64,000 nt of DNA from Roseovarius sp. 217 (GTDB taxonomy: Bacteria; Pseudomonadota; Alphaproteobacteria; Rhodobacterales; Rhodobacteraceae). Made by a program: the position numbers and the translations under genes. The notes beneath the pieces are model-generated. The model made no database searches, was not told the DNA's origin, and saw only the letters and a program-made list of their open reading frames with translations. The stretch covers positions 1,662,886 through 1,726,885 of the forward strand of contig NZ_CH902584.1 of NCBI RefSeq assembly GCF_000152845.1, given 5' to 3'. Positions 20,238-29,157 of this stretch are shown one piece after another; the first letter of the stretch is position 1; every line of letters starts with the position of its first letter.

Positions 20238-20511
20238 TGGAGCGCTCCATCATGGACTGAAAAAAGACGTCCGCCAGTCCGATACCGCCTGCTTTGACCA
20301 TCTCGCGTGCCAATGCCTCTCGATGGAAGGAAGCAAACTGTGATTCTCCAGTGCTGCCAGCAAAGCTGCTTTCTTTTGGTTCGAGCCCTCCAAACTTGAG
20401 CATCTCTGCCAGAAAGCTGGCTTCCAGGCGCTCGGCGACGATGCGGGTCGGGTTTTTGAGGGGGGTGTCTGAACCCCTTATTCCCGACGGTAACGATACT
20501 GGGTTGGGCAT
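20227..20511 (-). CDS. FlgJ-type rod-binding protein (N-terminal domain only)
   Basis: A 94-residue protein that matches only the rod-binding domain of FlgJ (ASFLAEMLKF...FHREALAREMVKAGGIGLAD); the muramidase domain of gammaproteobacterial FlgJ is absent, as is usual in alphaproteobacteria. It is expected to cap or scaffold rod assembly in the periplasm. A GAGGA site precedes the ATG. It diverges from fliK across a 113-base promoter region. Confidence 0.85.
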   Translation of the reverse strand: MPNPVSLPSGIRGSDTPLKNPTRIVAERLEASFLAEMLKFGGLEPKESSFAGSTGESQFASFHREALAREMVKAGGIGLADVFFQSMMERSNGS

Positions 20512-20624
20512 GGGTATTCCTCAAATTGATCGAACTAATCACCAGAAGACTCGAAATCGGTAAAGAAGCAGTAACCGGTTTCGCCATATTCAGGGACATG
20601 GTCACAGACAACTGGAGGGCGCAG

Positions 20625-20864
20625 ATGTTCGAATCACTTGCCACTGGGCCAATGCACTCCAACACGCGGACGTCTGCGCCGCCGATGACCGTGAGGGGCA
20701 TTGAGACTAAATCGTCCGATGCTGCGCGTGCGCCGCAGGATTTTGGAGAGGTGTTCGAGAAAGTTCATGATTTGTCTCGCGATGACATCAGTGACGACGA
20801 GGCGACGACATTGATTGAGAGTGACACACCAGAATTAGGCAGCACACTCATTAATTCTTGTTTA
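20625..20864 (+). pseudogene. fliK: fliK 5' fragment, interrupted by an IS
   Basis: The first 80 codons of a flagellar hook-length control gene. ATG at 20625 has GGAGG seven bases upstream. The sequence is polar and low-complexity like FliK N-termini (MFESLATGP..., then acidic DDISDDEAT). The frame runs into the inserted element and stops a few codons later at 20871. Skipping the element, with one TA kept, rejoins this frame to the downstream fragment without a shift (…NSCL|DVSLSEAMQSG). Confidence 0.8.
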
Positions 20865-21682
20865 GAAGCATAAGTTTGTGATTCACTCTCGCACAAAACT
20901 GGGCGGGAGAATGCAAATGGCGCGATCAGATATGAGCGATCTGGAATGGGAGTTCATCAAAGCTGTCTTGCCCAACAAAACACGTGGCAAGAAGCGGGTT
21001 GATGACCGCCGCGTGATCAACGGCATTTTCTACGTCCTGCGCACCGGCATCCCTTGGGCTGATCTACCAGAGCAATACGGCCCACCGACCACGGTCTACA
21101 ACCGCTTCAACCGGTGGAGCTATGCAGGCCACTGGGACCGGATCATGGAGGCCATCGCCGACGCGCATAACGTTGACATGGTGATGGTCGACGGGACCAG
21201 CGTGCGTGCGCATCATTCCGCCACCACGCTCAAAAAAAGACCCACGCCGCTGTTTAGGTCGTTCACGGGGCGGATTAGGGACGAAAATACATGCACTTAC
21301 CAATCAGGATGGGCTGCCGATCCGATATGAATTGACACCCGGTCAAGCCCATGACGCGCCGCCGTGCAAGACGCTACTGGACAACTTGCAACCTGGACAA
21401 CATGTGCTCGCGGATAAAGCATATGACGCAGACTGGATCAGGGATATGATCTGGGAACAGGGGGCTATCGACGTGATCCCTCCCAAGGCCAACCGTAAAC
21501 TACCCGCCGAATTTGATGCTGAAATCTACCGGGAACGCAACAAAATCGAGCGCTTCTTTGGCAGGCTGAAAGCCTCGTTCCGCCGTATCGCAACCCGATA
21601 CGAGAAGACCTCACGCAATTTCCTGTCGATGATCAAACTGGCATCGATCAGGCTGTGGATCGAGTTTTATGAGTCGGCTGCC
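20865..21682 (+). mobile_element. IS5-family (IS427/IS870-like) insertion sequence
   Basis: An 818-bp element carrying one frameshifted DDE transposase. Flanking dinucleotides are TA at 20863-20864 and 21683-21684, matching the TA target duplication of this group. The boundary is favoured because it leaves the fliK frame open in the empty site. Terminal inverted repeats are weak by eye; an alternative left edge at 20873, also preceded by TA, would align the short GATTCA/GACTCA motif better but would put a stop in fliK. The right end is the same in both. The transposase stop codon is completed only by the target TA plus G. Confidence 0.8.
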
Positions 21683-21685
21683 TAG
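20917..21685 (+). CDS. IS5-family transposase (two frames joined at an A7 run)
   Basis: Frame one (from ATG 20917, GGGAGA site upstream) encodes the helix-turn-helix and first catalytic half, including MVMVDGTSVRAHHSA with a catalytic Asp. Frame two (to 21685) encodes GLGTKIHAL...LADKAYDAD (second Asp) and RERNKIERFFGRLKASFRRIATRYEK with the Glu. The frames meet at AAAAAAAG, 21232-21239, where one A must be skipped. This is either ribosomal/transcriptional slippage, usual in the group, or a single-base disruption. The last codons ESAA are followed by a TAG formed by the flanking target. Confidence 0.85.
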
Positions 21686-22995
21686 ATGTCTCGCTATCAG
21701 AGGCGATGCAGAGTGGGCGGCCAGAAACCGTTTCGACCAAAGACATCTTGATGTCCTCATCGGTGGGCCTCGATGAGGGGCGGCAGGATAGCGGGGCGGA
21801 ACATGTCTTGGTGCCATTGGATGATGTGCCGGAGTTTCCCAAGACCCACGGTTCTGAGGGAGAGTTTGATGAGCAATTGACCACGTACGCACGGCCAGAA
21901 GCGGCGGCAGGGGTTAACAAGGCGCTTATCATGGCGTCCGACGGTGGGAGGGTGCCGGTTCTGAATGGCCTTGACCAAAGTTTGGACCCTGTGGTCCCCG
22001 ATGGTGCAATTTCGCGACTGGGGGGGAAACACTTTGTGGCTTTACCAGATGGGCCGGACGGGCTGTCATCTCTGGATCAGGGGCGCGATCTTGGACAGAA
22101 GACCCATGTTCACCAGACCATAGATGTCGCGGGAAAGATCCTGATAGCTCCCGAGGCACCGATTATTCCAGGCAAGGCCACCGGTGCCACGACTGTGCAA
22201 GAAATGCCCCACGTTGGTCCTAACGCTCCGGCGATCATGCAAGAGAAGGCGATCGCGTTGGGTCTCACCGCATCTGCGTCAAAGTCGATCCATGAAGACC
22301 TGAGTTCTCGCGACGCCGGGCTGGCAAGGAACGCATATAGTGTTGAGCGCGTTCATCCTGACTTGCTTGATCCGACACGCGCCGTCTCGCGACCTGAGAT
22401 CAGATTTCCCCTTAGCCAGAACCATGAAATACTGACTGACGGTGTTGTGGACCTTGTCCTGAACCTTGATGTTGAAATCGGTCAGGACGGTCAGAATGAT
22501 GTCATGGGTTCGGAATTCCCTGTGGCGACATCACAAGAGAACCCCAGCATGTTCCGAAACAGTGCTCTGTGGCATCGTTCGGAGTTGCCTTCGGCTCTTG
22601 CGCAGCACATCGCGACCGCTGTGCATCAATCAGGGGATGGCGAACGCTCGGTAGAATTGCTTTTGTCCCCCGATGAAATGGGCGGGATACGTCTGAAACT
22701 GTCATCTCAAGATGGCGTGATGACTGTCAACCTTTTGGCTGATCGACCGGAAACTCTCGATCTCTTGCGACGCCATATTGATACTCTGGCCCGCGCACTC
22801 CTCGACGTCGGATATGAGCGCACGCATTTCTCATTTGGCGGCCAAGACTCGGCCAACGGCTCCAATACTAAGTTGCACCACCGACGAGACCCTGCTCAGG
22901 AATCGGTTCAGTTCGATACTGCCTCAGGGGCTGCCGCAATTCCCTTGGCCTCTCCGCAGTCAATGCACGGAGAGCGGCTTGATGTTCTGATATAA
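21683..22995 (+). pseudogene. fliK: fliK 3' fragment (Flg_hook domain)
   Basis: The rest of fliK after the insertion, about 437 codons. The central part is low-complexity and variable as in FliK. The C-terminal FliK domain is intact: SVELLLSPDEMGGIRLKL, then NLLADRPETLDLLRRHID and a Gln/Asn-rich tail. Without a proper start the fragment could only be made by internal initiation (ATG codons at 21706 and 21751 lack good sites) and would lack the N-terminal export and ruler region. It is 11 bases from flgD. Confidence 0.85.
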
Positions 22996-23006
22996 AGGAA
23001 ACCTAG

Positions 23007-23699
23007 ATGGACGTGACGTCTGCCAGTCAACCCAGCTTCGAGGCGGGCGCACTACAGCGCGGCGCGACAACCTCGGACAATTCCCTTGAGAAAGCGACTG
23101 GTGGCTTCAGCACCGATTTTGAAACCTTTCTCAAAATGCTCACAACTCAGTTGCGTAATCAGGATCCGCTCAACCCCATTGAGTCGTCGGATTTCGCTGT
23201 GCAGCTGGCGACATTCTCGACGGTCGAGCAGCAGGTCCTCACCAACGATCTCCTTACTGATCTGGGCGCGCGGATTGGCGCGCAGGGTCTGTCACAGGTA
23301 TCTGGTTGGATCGGGATGGAGGCGCTCTCAGAGCTGCCCGTCACCTTTAGCGGTGAGCCAGTTTCGCTCTTGGCTACGGTTGACCCGCAAGCAGAAGCGG
23401 CCGAGATTGTGGCAACCAACGCCCAAGGCATTATTGTTAATCGACAACCCATCCCGACCACCTCCGGACAGGTTTTGTGGGCTGGGCTTGATCCTATAGG
23501 TCTGCCCCTCGCCCATGGGGACTACGCTCTTTCGGTCCACTCGCTGGTGAATGACGACATCATCGCCCGGCATAACGCGCGTGTGCCTAGCCGCATCGTT
23601 GAGGCCCAATTCGAGGCTGGTGAGGCAGTTTTGTTACTCGAAAGCGGGCAGCGGATTTCACCAGACCAAGTTCTAGGCCTGCGTCCGAGTTCTCAGTAA
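23007..23699 (+). CDS. flgD: flagellar hook assembly protein FlgD
   Basis: A 230-residue hook-capping protein, needed for FlgE polymerisation. The N-terminus has the diagnostic DFETFLKMLTTQLRNQDPLNP and FAVQLATFSTVEQQV. The C-terminal half has the tudor/fibronectin-like fold region. AAAGGA precedes the start. Expression may suffer polar effects of the IS in fliK just upstream unless a promoter lies within the fliK 3' part or the IS. Confidence 0.93.
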   Translation: MDVTSASQPSFEAGALQRGATTSDNSLEKATGGFSTDFETFLKMLTTQLRNQDPLNPIESSDFAVQLATFSTVEQQVLTNDLLTDLGARIGAQGLSQVSGWIGMEALSELPVTFSGEPVSLLATVDPQAEAAEIVATNAQGIIVNRQPIPTTSGQVLWAGLDPIGLPLAHGDYALSVHSLVNDDIIARHNARVPSRIVEAQFEAGEAVLLLESGQRISPDQVLGLRPSSQ

Positions 23700-23771
23700 T
23701 CCTGGACTTGTCGAATGGGCCCAATCCCTCTAGCGTCACTCGACCCATTTCCCTGCAACAGGTGACACACC

Positions 23772-24650
23772 ATGCCGTTCGGTTCGGCAATCGAGACACA
23801 GACAGGCTTGTTGCGGGCGCTGAAAGGCCGGGGCTTTGATGTCGCAGCCGCGGCTTGGACCCAATTGGTCGGTGGGCGAACGAACAGGAGTTGGAAAGTG
23901 GAATCCCACGACCAATGCATTGTCGTCAAACTGTTTAGCCCCGGTGGACACAACCCCTTGTTTCCGAATGATCCGGATGGAGAGGTGGCGGCCTTGCGGC
24001 ATCTCGCTGGCCGAGACCTTGCTCCAGCTTATGTCGATGATTTTCCGACCGACCATGGGCATTGCCTGATCTATGAGCATGTGCCCGGCCGGACATGGCA
24101 GGACGGGCCGTTACAAATTGCGGAACTCTTGTACCGTGTTCATTGCGTGACCGGCCCCCCTCATCTCCGCATCACACCTGATGGAAGTGGCGAAATTGAA
24201 CATCAGACCAAGAGTATCCTCGCTCTTTGCCCTCAATTCCGGGCGCAGAGTCTCTTGGGTCTCAGGCCACAAGGTGCCGTTCAACCATCCGGAAGGCTCT
24301 CTTTTCTGCATGGTGACCCGGTTCCGGGGAATATTGTTGGCATGCAAGGCGCATGGCGGCTGATCGACTGGCAATGTCCGGCATTGGGCGATCCCTGTGA
24401 AGACCTCGCGCTCTTTTTGTCACCCGCGATGCAACTGGCGTATCGCCAACAGCCTCTTACAGAAACCGAACGAGAGACATTCCTCTTGAGCTATCCTGAT
24501 CAGGATCTGGTTCCTCGCTACCTGTCCCTTGCGCCCTGGTATCACTGGCGCATGGCGGCCTATTGTCTTTGGCTCGAATCGCGGGGTGACTGCTCCGCCA
24601 GCAGTGCCGGAGCGGCGGAAATCGCTGCAATGGCGATGGTAGTGAGTTGA
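23772..24650 (+). CDS. choline kinase/aminoglycoside phosphotransferase-family protein
   Basis: A 292-residue protein-kinase-like phosphotransferase. Visible: GGRTNRSWKV (Gly-rich loop), VVKLF (ATP-binding Lys), the catalytic FLHGDPVPGN (HxDxxxxN) near residue 180, and LIDWQCPALGDPCEDLA (metal-binding Asp). Substrate could be choline, a sugar or a thiamine-like alcohol; no evidence of a drug-resistance role. It follows flgD by 70 bases but is not expected to be flagellar. Confidence 0.8.
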   Translation: MPFGSAIETQTGLLRALKGRGFDVAAAAWTQLVGGRTNRSWKVESHDQCIVVKLFSPGGHNPLFPNDPDGEVAALRHLAGRDLAPAYVDDFPTDHGHCLIYEHVPGRTWQDGPLQIAELLYRVHCVTGPPHLRITPDGSGEIEHQTKSILALCPQFRAQSLLGLRPQGAVQPSGRLSFLHGDPVPGNIVGMQGAWRLIDWQCPALGDPCEDLALFLSPAMQLAYRQQPLTETERETFLLSYPDQDLVPRYLSLAPWYHWRMAAYCLWLESRGDCSASSAGAAEIAAMAMVVS

Positions 24651-24806
24651 AACTGCCTAAAAATCATCCAAAACGTGGCAAGTTTGCGCCGATCCAGCGA
24701 GATTGCGTTGTGGCTGCAATTATTGGTTCCATTGAACCATGAGGTATGGCATAACCGGGCCAAGTCCTTGTAGGGCGTTATGGTCCATTATGGATAGGAG
24801 AATGGT

Positions 24807-25049
24807 ATGAACAAGATTTCGACGTTTGTTGCTGTGGCTGCAATTGCATGCTCTGCGGCTGCCCCTGTGTTCGCTGACGACGCAAAAGTGAACGCTGACC
24901 CCTTTGTGTCGACCCAAAGTGAGTCGACGACTCCGGGTCTTGGTGTGACTGCGGCAACGGCTACAGCTATCGTTGTTGGCGCGATCATTATTGGGGCTGT
25001 AGCTGGGGGCTCGGACGATAGCTCCAGCACGACCACAACCACCAACTAA
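24807..25049 (+). CDS. YjbE-like small secreted Ser/Thr-rich protein
   Basis: An 80-residue protein with a signal peptide ending in PVFADD, a Val/Ile/Ala/Gly hydrophobic segment (residues about 48-67) and a C-terminus of Asp, Ser and a run of Thr. This layout (signal, hydrophobic middle, GG-S/T tail) is the one seen in YjbE, the small protein of the yjbEFGH exopolysaccharide locus. YjbF and YjbH homologues are 21 kb upstream. Resemblance is compositional, so the assignment is tentative. A strong terminator follows 40 bases after the stop. Confidence 0.6.
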   Translation: MNKISTFVAVAAIACSAAAPVFADDAKVNADPFVSTQSESTTPGLGVTAATATAIVVGAIIIGAVAGGSDDSSSTTTTTN

Positions 25050-25091
25050 TACATCTCTGCGCTGCCAAGAGGCACGTGAGATGCACAGAAT

Positions 25092-25118
25092 AAAAACGGG
25101 CCTTAGGGCCCGTTTTTT
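25092..25118 (+). terminator. rho-independent terminator
   Basis: AAAAACGGGCC and GGGCCCGTTTTTT form an A/U-extended GC hairpin with a three-base loop and a six-T run. It ends the yjbE-like transcript. Confidence 0.93.
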
Positions 25119-25714
25119 GTATCGGCGATACAGATCGAGCGACACGTCTGTCTGCCGCAATTTCTCTCGATTGAGTGAGAGCGCGGTCTCGCACTTGACT
25201 CACGCAAGCCAGCCGCATTGATGCCGATGTTCAAGTAGATTGCTTGCAGTCAACAAGCAGATGAGTTCGGATTTAAGTTTGTACGGCTGCTGATAGGGTT
25301 CGATGATGAGGCACCGCCCTAAATCAATCCGTTGCGTACCACCTTTGTGGTCTGCGTTGCTTGGACGGGCGTTCTGATCGACACGTCCAGCAAAGGGATA
25401 GAGGCGTTTGTCCTGATAGACTTCTTAATGTCGGTGTCTTGATCTTCGGCCACAAAAGTGGTGCGTCTCTTTCGGAATTGGGAAAGAGCGAAATGGTTCT
25501 CTTTTCCACCGGGCATTGGAGTAGGGGTGTATCCCGTAAACTTTTTTGATGGCGGGCGGGGCCACGCCGAGCCAGACCTGCGTCTAGGAACCAACACGCC
25601 GCGCATCAATCCTATGACGACCTACATCGTTGTCAATGAAACCGTTTTGAACCGTCATGTCCTACGGTCGTCAAGACTTTGGCCCCGGAGAAAGCTTGCC
25701 GGGGCCGCCAGACT
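25119..25714. other. 596-base stretch without a convincing gene
   Basis: No ORF here has clear coding character on either strand. The best candidate is a minus-strand frame at 25319-25609 (96 codons, basic and polar), preceded by TTGACA and TAGGAT spaced by 16 bases. Its product resembles nothing recognised. The segment 25119-25300 shows no repeats. It could hold degraded genes or a small RNA. Confidence 0.45.
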
Positions 25715-26530
25715 TTATATCAGGGCGAAAATTCGTGCCGGTCCGCCCGAACCACCGCGATGTTTGGGCGCTCCGATCACAATCGTCGCCCCGGCCGCGG
25801 GTACCTTGTCGAGGTTTGCCAGACATTCGATGCCAAACCGGCCGGTGGGGAGCCAAGCATAATGGGTGGCAAAATCTGCCGAGGGCCCATGGTCGAGCGA
25901 GAGCGTATCGCTGGCAATCGAACGTGCGCCGGTTTCCTCAATCAGCATCTGCGCCGCCTCGATATGAAAGCCGGGGTAATGTTGCTTTTCGCCGTCAAAG
26001 CCGCGGAAGGCCTCGGTTCCGGTCTTGGATCCCCAGCCAGAATAGAGCGCCACACAGGCCCCATCCGGGATCGGCCCATGCGTTGCAATCCAGGCTTTGA
26101 GATCGTCAGGTGTCAGCAGCGTGTCGGCGTCGTTAGCCGCGCGCGCCGCGATATCCACGACACAGAGCGGGGCCACCAGATCTCCCACCGGGATTTCATC
26201 GACCGAGGCGCCGTCCGCAGAGAAATGCAGCGGCGCATCCACATGGGTGCCGGTATGTTCGTTGATCGTCAACGTCATAAGATTGAAGCCATGTTCGGCG
26301 AAGTTGAAAGTCTGCTCGGTCGAGATGCCGGGCGCGCCGAAATAGGTCGGGAAACTGGCGTCATAGGCATGGGTCAGATCCTCGACCGAGGAATGACCTG
26401 AGGCCATCGCACGAGTTGTGCCCCCGGTTGTGAGGGCCGCAGCCGCACCGGATGCCGCGGCCGTGCTAAAGAAAGCGCGGCGAGACAGCATCCGGTCTTT
26501 GACTGCGTTGATGATACAGGCGTCACACAT
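25715..26530 (-). CDS. cyclase-family (kynurenine-formamidase-like) metal hydrolase, Tat-exported
   Basis: A 271-residue member of the PF04199 cyclase family. The metal-binding signature HTGTHVDAPLHF (HxGTHxDxPxH) lies near residue 90, and a later His/Asp pair lies in LSLDHGPSADF. The N-terminus has a twin-arginine signal (LSRRAFFSTAAAS) after a short Cys-containing leader. It is likely a periplasmic amide or lactone hydrolase; the substrate is unknown. AAGGA precedes the ATG by eight bases. Confidence 0.85.
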   Translation of the reverse strand: MCDACIINAVKDRMLSRRAFFSTAAASGAAAALTTGGTTRAMASGHSSVEDLTHAYDASFPTYFGAPGISTEQTFNFAEHGFNLMTLTINEHTGTHVDAPLHFSADGASVDEIPVGDLVAPLCVVDIAARAANDADTLLTPDDLKAWIATHGPIPDGACVALYSGWGSKTGTEAFRGFDGEKQHYPGFHIEAAQMLIEETGARSIASDTLSLDHGPSADFATHYAWLPTGRFGIECLANLDKVPAAGATIVIGAPKHRGGSGGPARIFALI

Positions 26531-26634
26531 GGGGTAGTCCTTTCATTATTTGAGGGATACGGGGTGCAGCCTAGCATGATTCTGAGTTATGCAGAGCGTG
26601 GCTTGATCTGCGGAAACCAAAAGGGAAGACTGTT

Positions 26635-26901
26635 ATGCTGGCGTTGATGCGATTGCTGATTTTTGGGCTGATCGTGCTGACGCTGCTCTATCTGGGGATA
26701 TCGTGGTACTCGCGATCGCAGCGCCGCCAGAAAATGGAGCATGATTGGGAAGAGGCCGGTCGTCCGGGTGATCGTGAGGCCTATATAGAGGCAGGAATGA
26801 TCCAATATCAGCACTCCCTGCGGCGGCGTCTGATATTGCTGGTCTATATCGTTCCGGTGACGACGGTGGCTGTCGTCATCTATATGACGAATTTCAGGTA
26901 A
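26635..26901 (+). CDS. small two-pass membrane protein
   Basis: An 88-residue protein with an N-terminal segment (residues 4-24) and a C-terminal segment (about 66-84), with a basic/acidic cytoplasmic-type loop between (RSQRRQKMEHDWEEAGRPGDREAY). It is 10 bases upstream of the DUF1523 gene and probably co-transcribed with it. No known family; the pairing suggests joint action at the inner membrane. Confidence 0.7.
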   Translation: MLALMRLLIFGLIVLTLLYLGISWYSRSQRRQKMEHDWEEAGRPGDREAYIEAGMIQYQHSLRRRLILLVYIVPVTTVAVVIYMTNFR

Positions 26902-26911
26902 GGAGCCGGAT

Positions 26912-27490
26912 ATGGTCTATGTCAAATGGGTGTTCTGGGGTCTGTTCTGGACCGTGTTGATTGCGTTTCTGCATTATACGTTGCCACAGCATGACGTGGT
27001 GCGGATCACAGACACCTATGAAAAGCGGGTCAATCCGGGCGATAATTCGCTCTTTTGGTCCAATGCCGATACTGGTGAGCGCACGGATGTTGCGGAGCGG
27101 GATGTGTTTTTCATCCAGACCTTTCGCGCCAATGACAAGCCCATGATCTACCGCAATGAGGATACTGGCTGGGGCTGGCCACCCTATTTCAAGTTCGATA
27201 CATCGAACTTGCAGGCGCAGGCGTCAGACATGATGTCAAAGAAGAACGCCGAGAATGCGCAATGGGTCGTGGTGCGCCATTATGGATGGCGTAACGAATT
27301 CTTTTCGATCTATCCCAATGCCGTCACGATCTGGGCCGTTGAGGGCCCGGACGTGCAGATCATTCCTTGGGTCAAGATTGTGATCTTGATCCTTTTGGCC
27401 GCACTATTTTGGGCCATCCGCGCGCGGTGGAAACGGTTCTGGCATGGGCGAGGAGAGTCTGTCGACGAAGAATGGAGCACCGGGCGCTAA
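26912..27490 (+). CDS. DUF1523 family membrane protein
   Basis: A 192-residue protein with an N-terminal anchor (VFWGLFWTVLIAFLHY), a periplasmic-type domain with YEKRVNPGDNSLFW, RYDVFFIQT-like and WGWPPYFKFDTSNLQAQA motifs, and a second segment near residue 150-168. These match DUF1523, common in Rhodobacterales; function unknown. AGGAG precedes the ATG. The cytoplasmic tail is basic then acidic. Confidence 0.87.
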   Translation: MVYVKWVFWGLFWTVLIAFLHYTLPQHDVVRITDTYEKRVNPGDNSLFWSNADTGERTDVAERDVFFIQTFRANDKPMIYRNEDTGWGWPPYFKFDTSNLQAQASDMMSKKNAENAQWVVVRHYGWRNEFFSIYPNAVTIWAVEGPDVQIIPWVKIVILILLAALFWAIRARWKRFWHGRGESVDEEWSTGR

Positions 27491-27502
27491 CGCGCCCGCG
27501 CC

Positions 27503-28375
27503 CTAGCGTTTCCCGTAATAGAGGCCCACGACATGCTCTGCCTCGGCGAAGAACAGCCAACGTGACGCAGCGATACCAGCGACGTGGGTGATCACTGCGA
27601 TGATCGCCAATATATGAGTGAAAGGCGCGAGCAACAGCAGCACGGGCAGTGCGTAGCCAAGGCCAAAAGCGATACCGCGTAGCTTTAGCGAATGTTTGCG
27701 CCCCACCTGAAACACAAGTTCGCGCAATAGGTAATTGGGTCCGGTGTGCGGCGCCTCAAACGCGCGGACTTGGCCGATTTGACCTAAGCCAGTGGCTGTA
27801 GCCATGGTTGTGCCACTTTGCCCAAAGGCCCCGTCGCCACGAACCCACCATAGAATTTGCAGCACACCGGCAACGGGGATTAGAACCAAGGCGGCGCTGA
27901 CTTGACCTGCCAAGAGCGCACCGCCTGCCAAAGAAATCGCGATCAACAACGCTGGCGTAAGGGGTGTTTTCCAGCGCGGAACGGTCTTGAGTTGCGCGTA
28001 GATCATCGAGGTCGTGAAAACAGTCGCCACCGAAAGGAGCGCCCCGATCAAGCCCACCACCGCAAGCCGGATGTCAAAAAACACCAATCCCGCCGCATAG
28101 ACCCCCATGACCAAGAGCGCGGCAACCGCACAGACGCCTTCTCGGCTGAGCCAACTGGAACGCCATTGGCTAAAGGCCTTCCAGGCCCGTTCAGGGTGGC
28201 CGAGGTGAAATGTCGAGGCCATCAGCCCGCCAACGGCGAGAGCATAGGCAATGACGAAGAAGACAAAGGCCACCCAGCCTGAAACGGCAGGCAGGCCTAA
28301 ACCAAGCCAGACAAGTAGGCCAAAACCCAACCCAGAGAGCGTGGTGAAGACGATGACGGATGGTGCGGGGTGCAT
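27503..28375 (-). CDS. soeC: sulfite dehydrogenase membrane anchor subunit (DmsC/NrfD-type)
   Basis: A 290-residue integral membrane subunit with about eight hydrophobic segments, of the DmsC/SoeC type that passes electrons from the iron-sulfur subunit to the quinone pool. ATG at 28375 overlaps the soeB stop as ATGA; ten codons further upstream the frame is open but lies in soeB. Family features: HLGHPERAWKAF near residue 58 and the paired WRSSWLSREG. The SoeC assignment rests on the xsc neighbourhood; the subunit alone would read as DMSO reductase anchor. Confidence 0.82.
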   Translation of the reverse strand: MHPAPSVIVFTTLSGLGFGLLVWLGLGLPAVSGWVAFVFFVIAYALAVGGLMASTFHLGHPERAWKAFSQWRSSWLSREGVCAVAALLVMGVYAAGLVFFDIRLAVVGLIGALLSVATVFTTSMIYAQLKTVPRWKTPLTPALLIAISLAGGALLAGQVSAALVLIPVAGVLQILWWVRGDGAFGQSGTTMATATGLGQIGQVRAFEAPHTGPNYLLRELVFQVGRKHSLKLRGIAFGLGYALPVLLLLAPFTHILAIIAVITHVAGIAASRWLFFAEAEHVVGLYYGKR

Positions 28376-29157
28376 CAGAGCTTCTCCAAGGTCTTGTCGA
28401 GCCATCCAAGAAAGCCCTTGGGTTCTTGGATTACAGGGGCGAGAAAGGGGGCGAGAACGTCGATTTCGCCGACTGGTTTGGGCTGATCGAGCTGATCCTT
28501 GAGGCGCGGCGGTAAGTATTTGTTGACCGGTTTGGTGGCCTGCTCGGGCATGAGATCCATCCCACCGCGCTCTGCGGTTAATTTCGACACATTGCTCTCA
28601 GGATCCGCGAAATCGCCGAAATGCCGGGCACCCGCAGGGCAGGTGCGCACGCAGGCGGGCACGCGGTCCACCTCGGGGAGGTTTTCGTTATAGATGCGGT
28701 CGACGCAAAGGGTGCATTTCTTCATTACCCCTTCGGCCGCGTCCATTTCGCGCGCGCCGTAGGGGCAGGCCCAGGCACATAGGCCACAACCGATGCAATC
28801 GGTTTCGTTGACCAGAACGATCCCATCCTCCACCCGCTTATAGCTGGCCCCTGTCGGGCAAACCGTGACGCAGGGCGCGTCCTCGCAATGCAGGCAGGAT
28901 TTGGGGAAATGGATCAATTGTGCGGCGGGGTGCGGCATCGTCGAGGTTGCCAGCGGCTGCACCTCGTAGCTGTGCACGCGGTTGAGGAAGGTGCCCGAGG
29001 GGTCAGCTCCGTAGGGCTGCTGATCGCTCAGCGGAGCACCGTAGTTTTCGGTATTCCAGCCCTTGCAGGACACGACGCAGGCATGACAGCCTACGCAGGT
29101 GTCGAGGTCGATCACGAGGCCCATCTTGCGCTGTGTCGATTTTGGAAGCGAGGTCAT
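28375..29157 (-). CDS. soeB: sulfite dehydrogenase iron-sulfur subunit
   Basis: A 260-residue DmsB/PhsB-like ferredoxin subunit with four 4Fe-4S cysteine clusters: CVGCHACVVSC, CLHCEDAPCVTVCP, CIGCGLCAWACP and CTLCVDRI with PACVRTCP. It carries electrons from the molybdenum site to the membrane anchor. Start overlaps the stop of the 51-residue gene and stop overlaps soeC, both as ATGA. Confidence 0.88.
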   Translation of the reverse strand: MTSLPKSTQRKMGLVIDLDTCVGCHACVVSCKGWNTENYGAPLSDQQPYGADPSGTFLNRVHSYEVQPLATSTMPHPAAQLIHFPKSCLHCEDAPCVTVCPTGASYKRVEDGIVLVNETDCIGCGLCAWACPYGAREMDAAEGVMKKCTLCVDRIYNENLPEVDRVPACVRTCPAGARHFGDFADPESNVSKLTAERGGMDLMPEQATKPVNKYLPPRLKDQLDQPKPVGEIDVLAPFLAPVIQEPKGFLGWLDKTLEKL

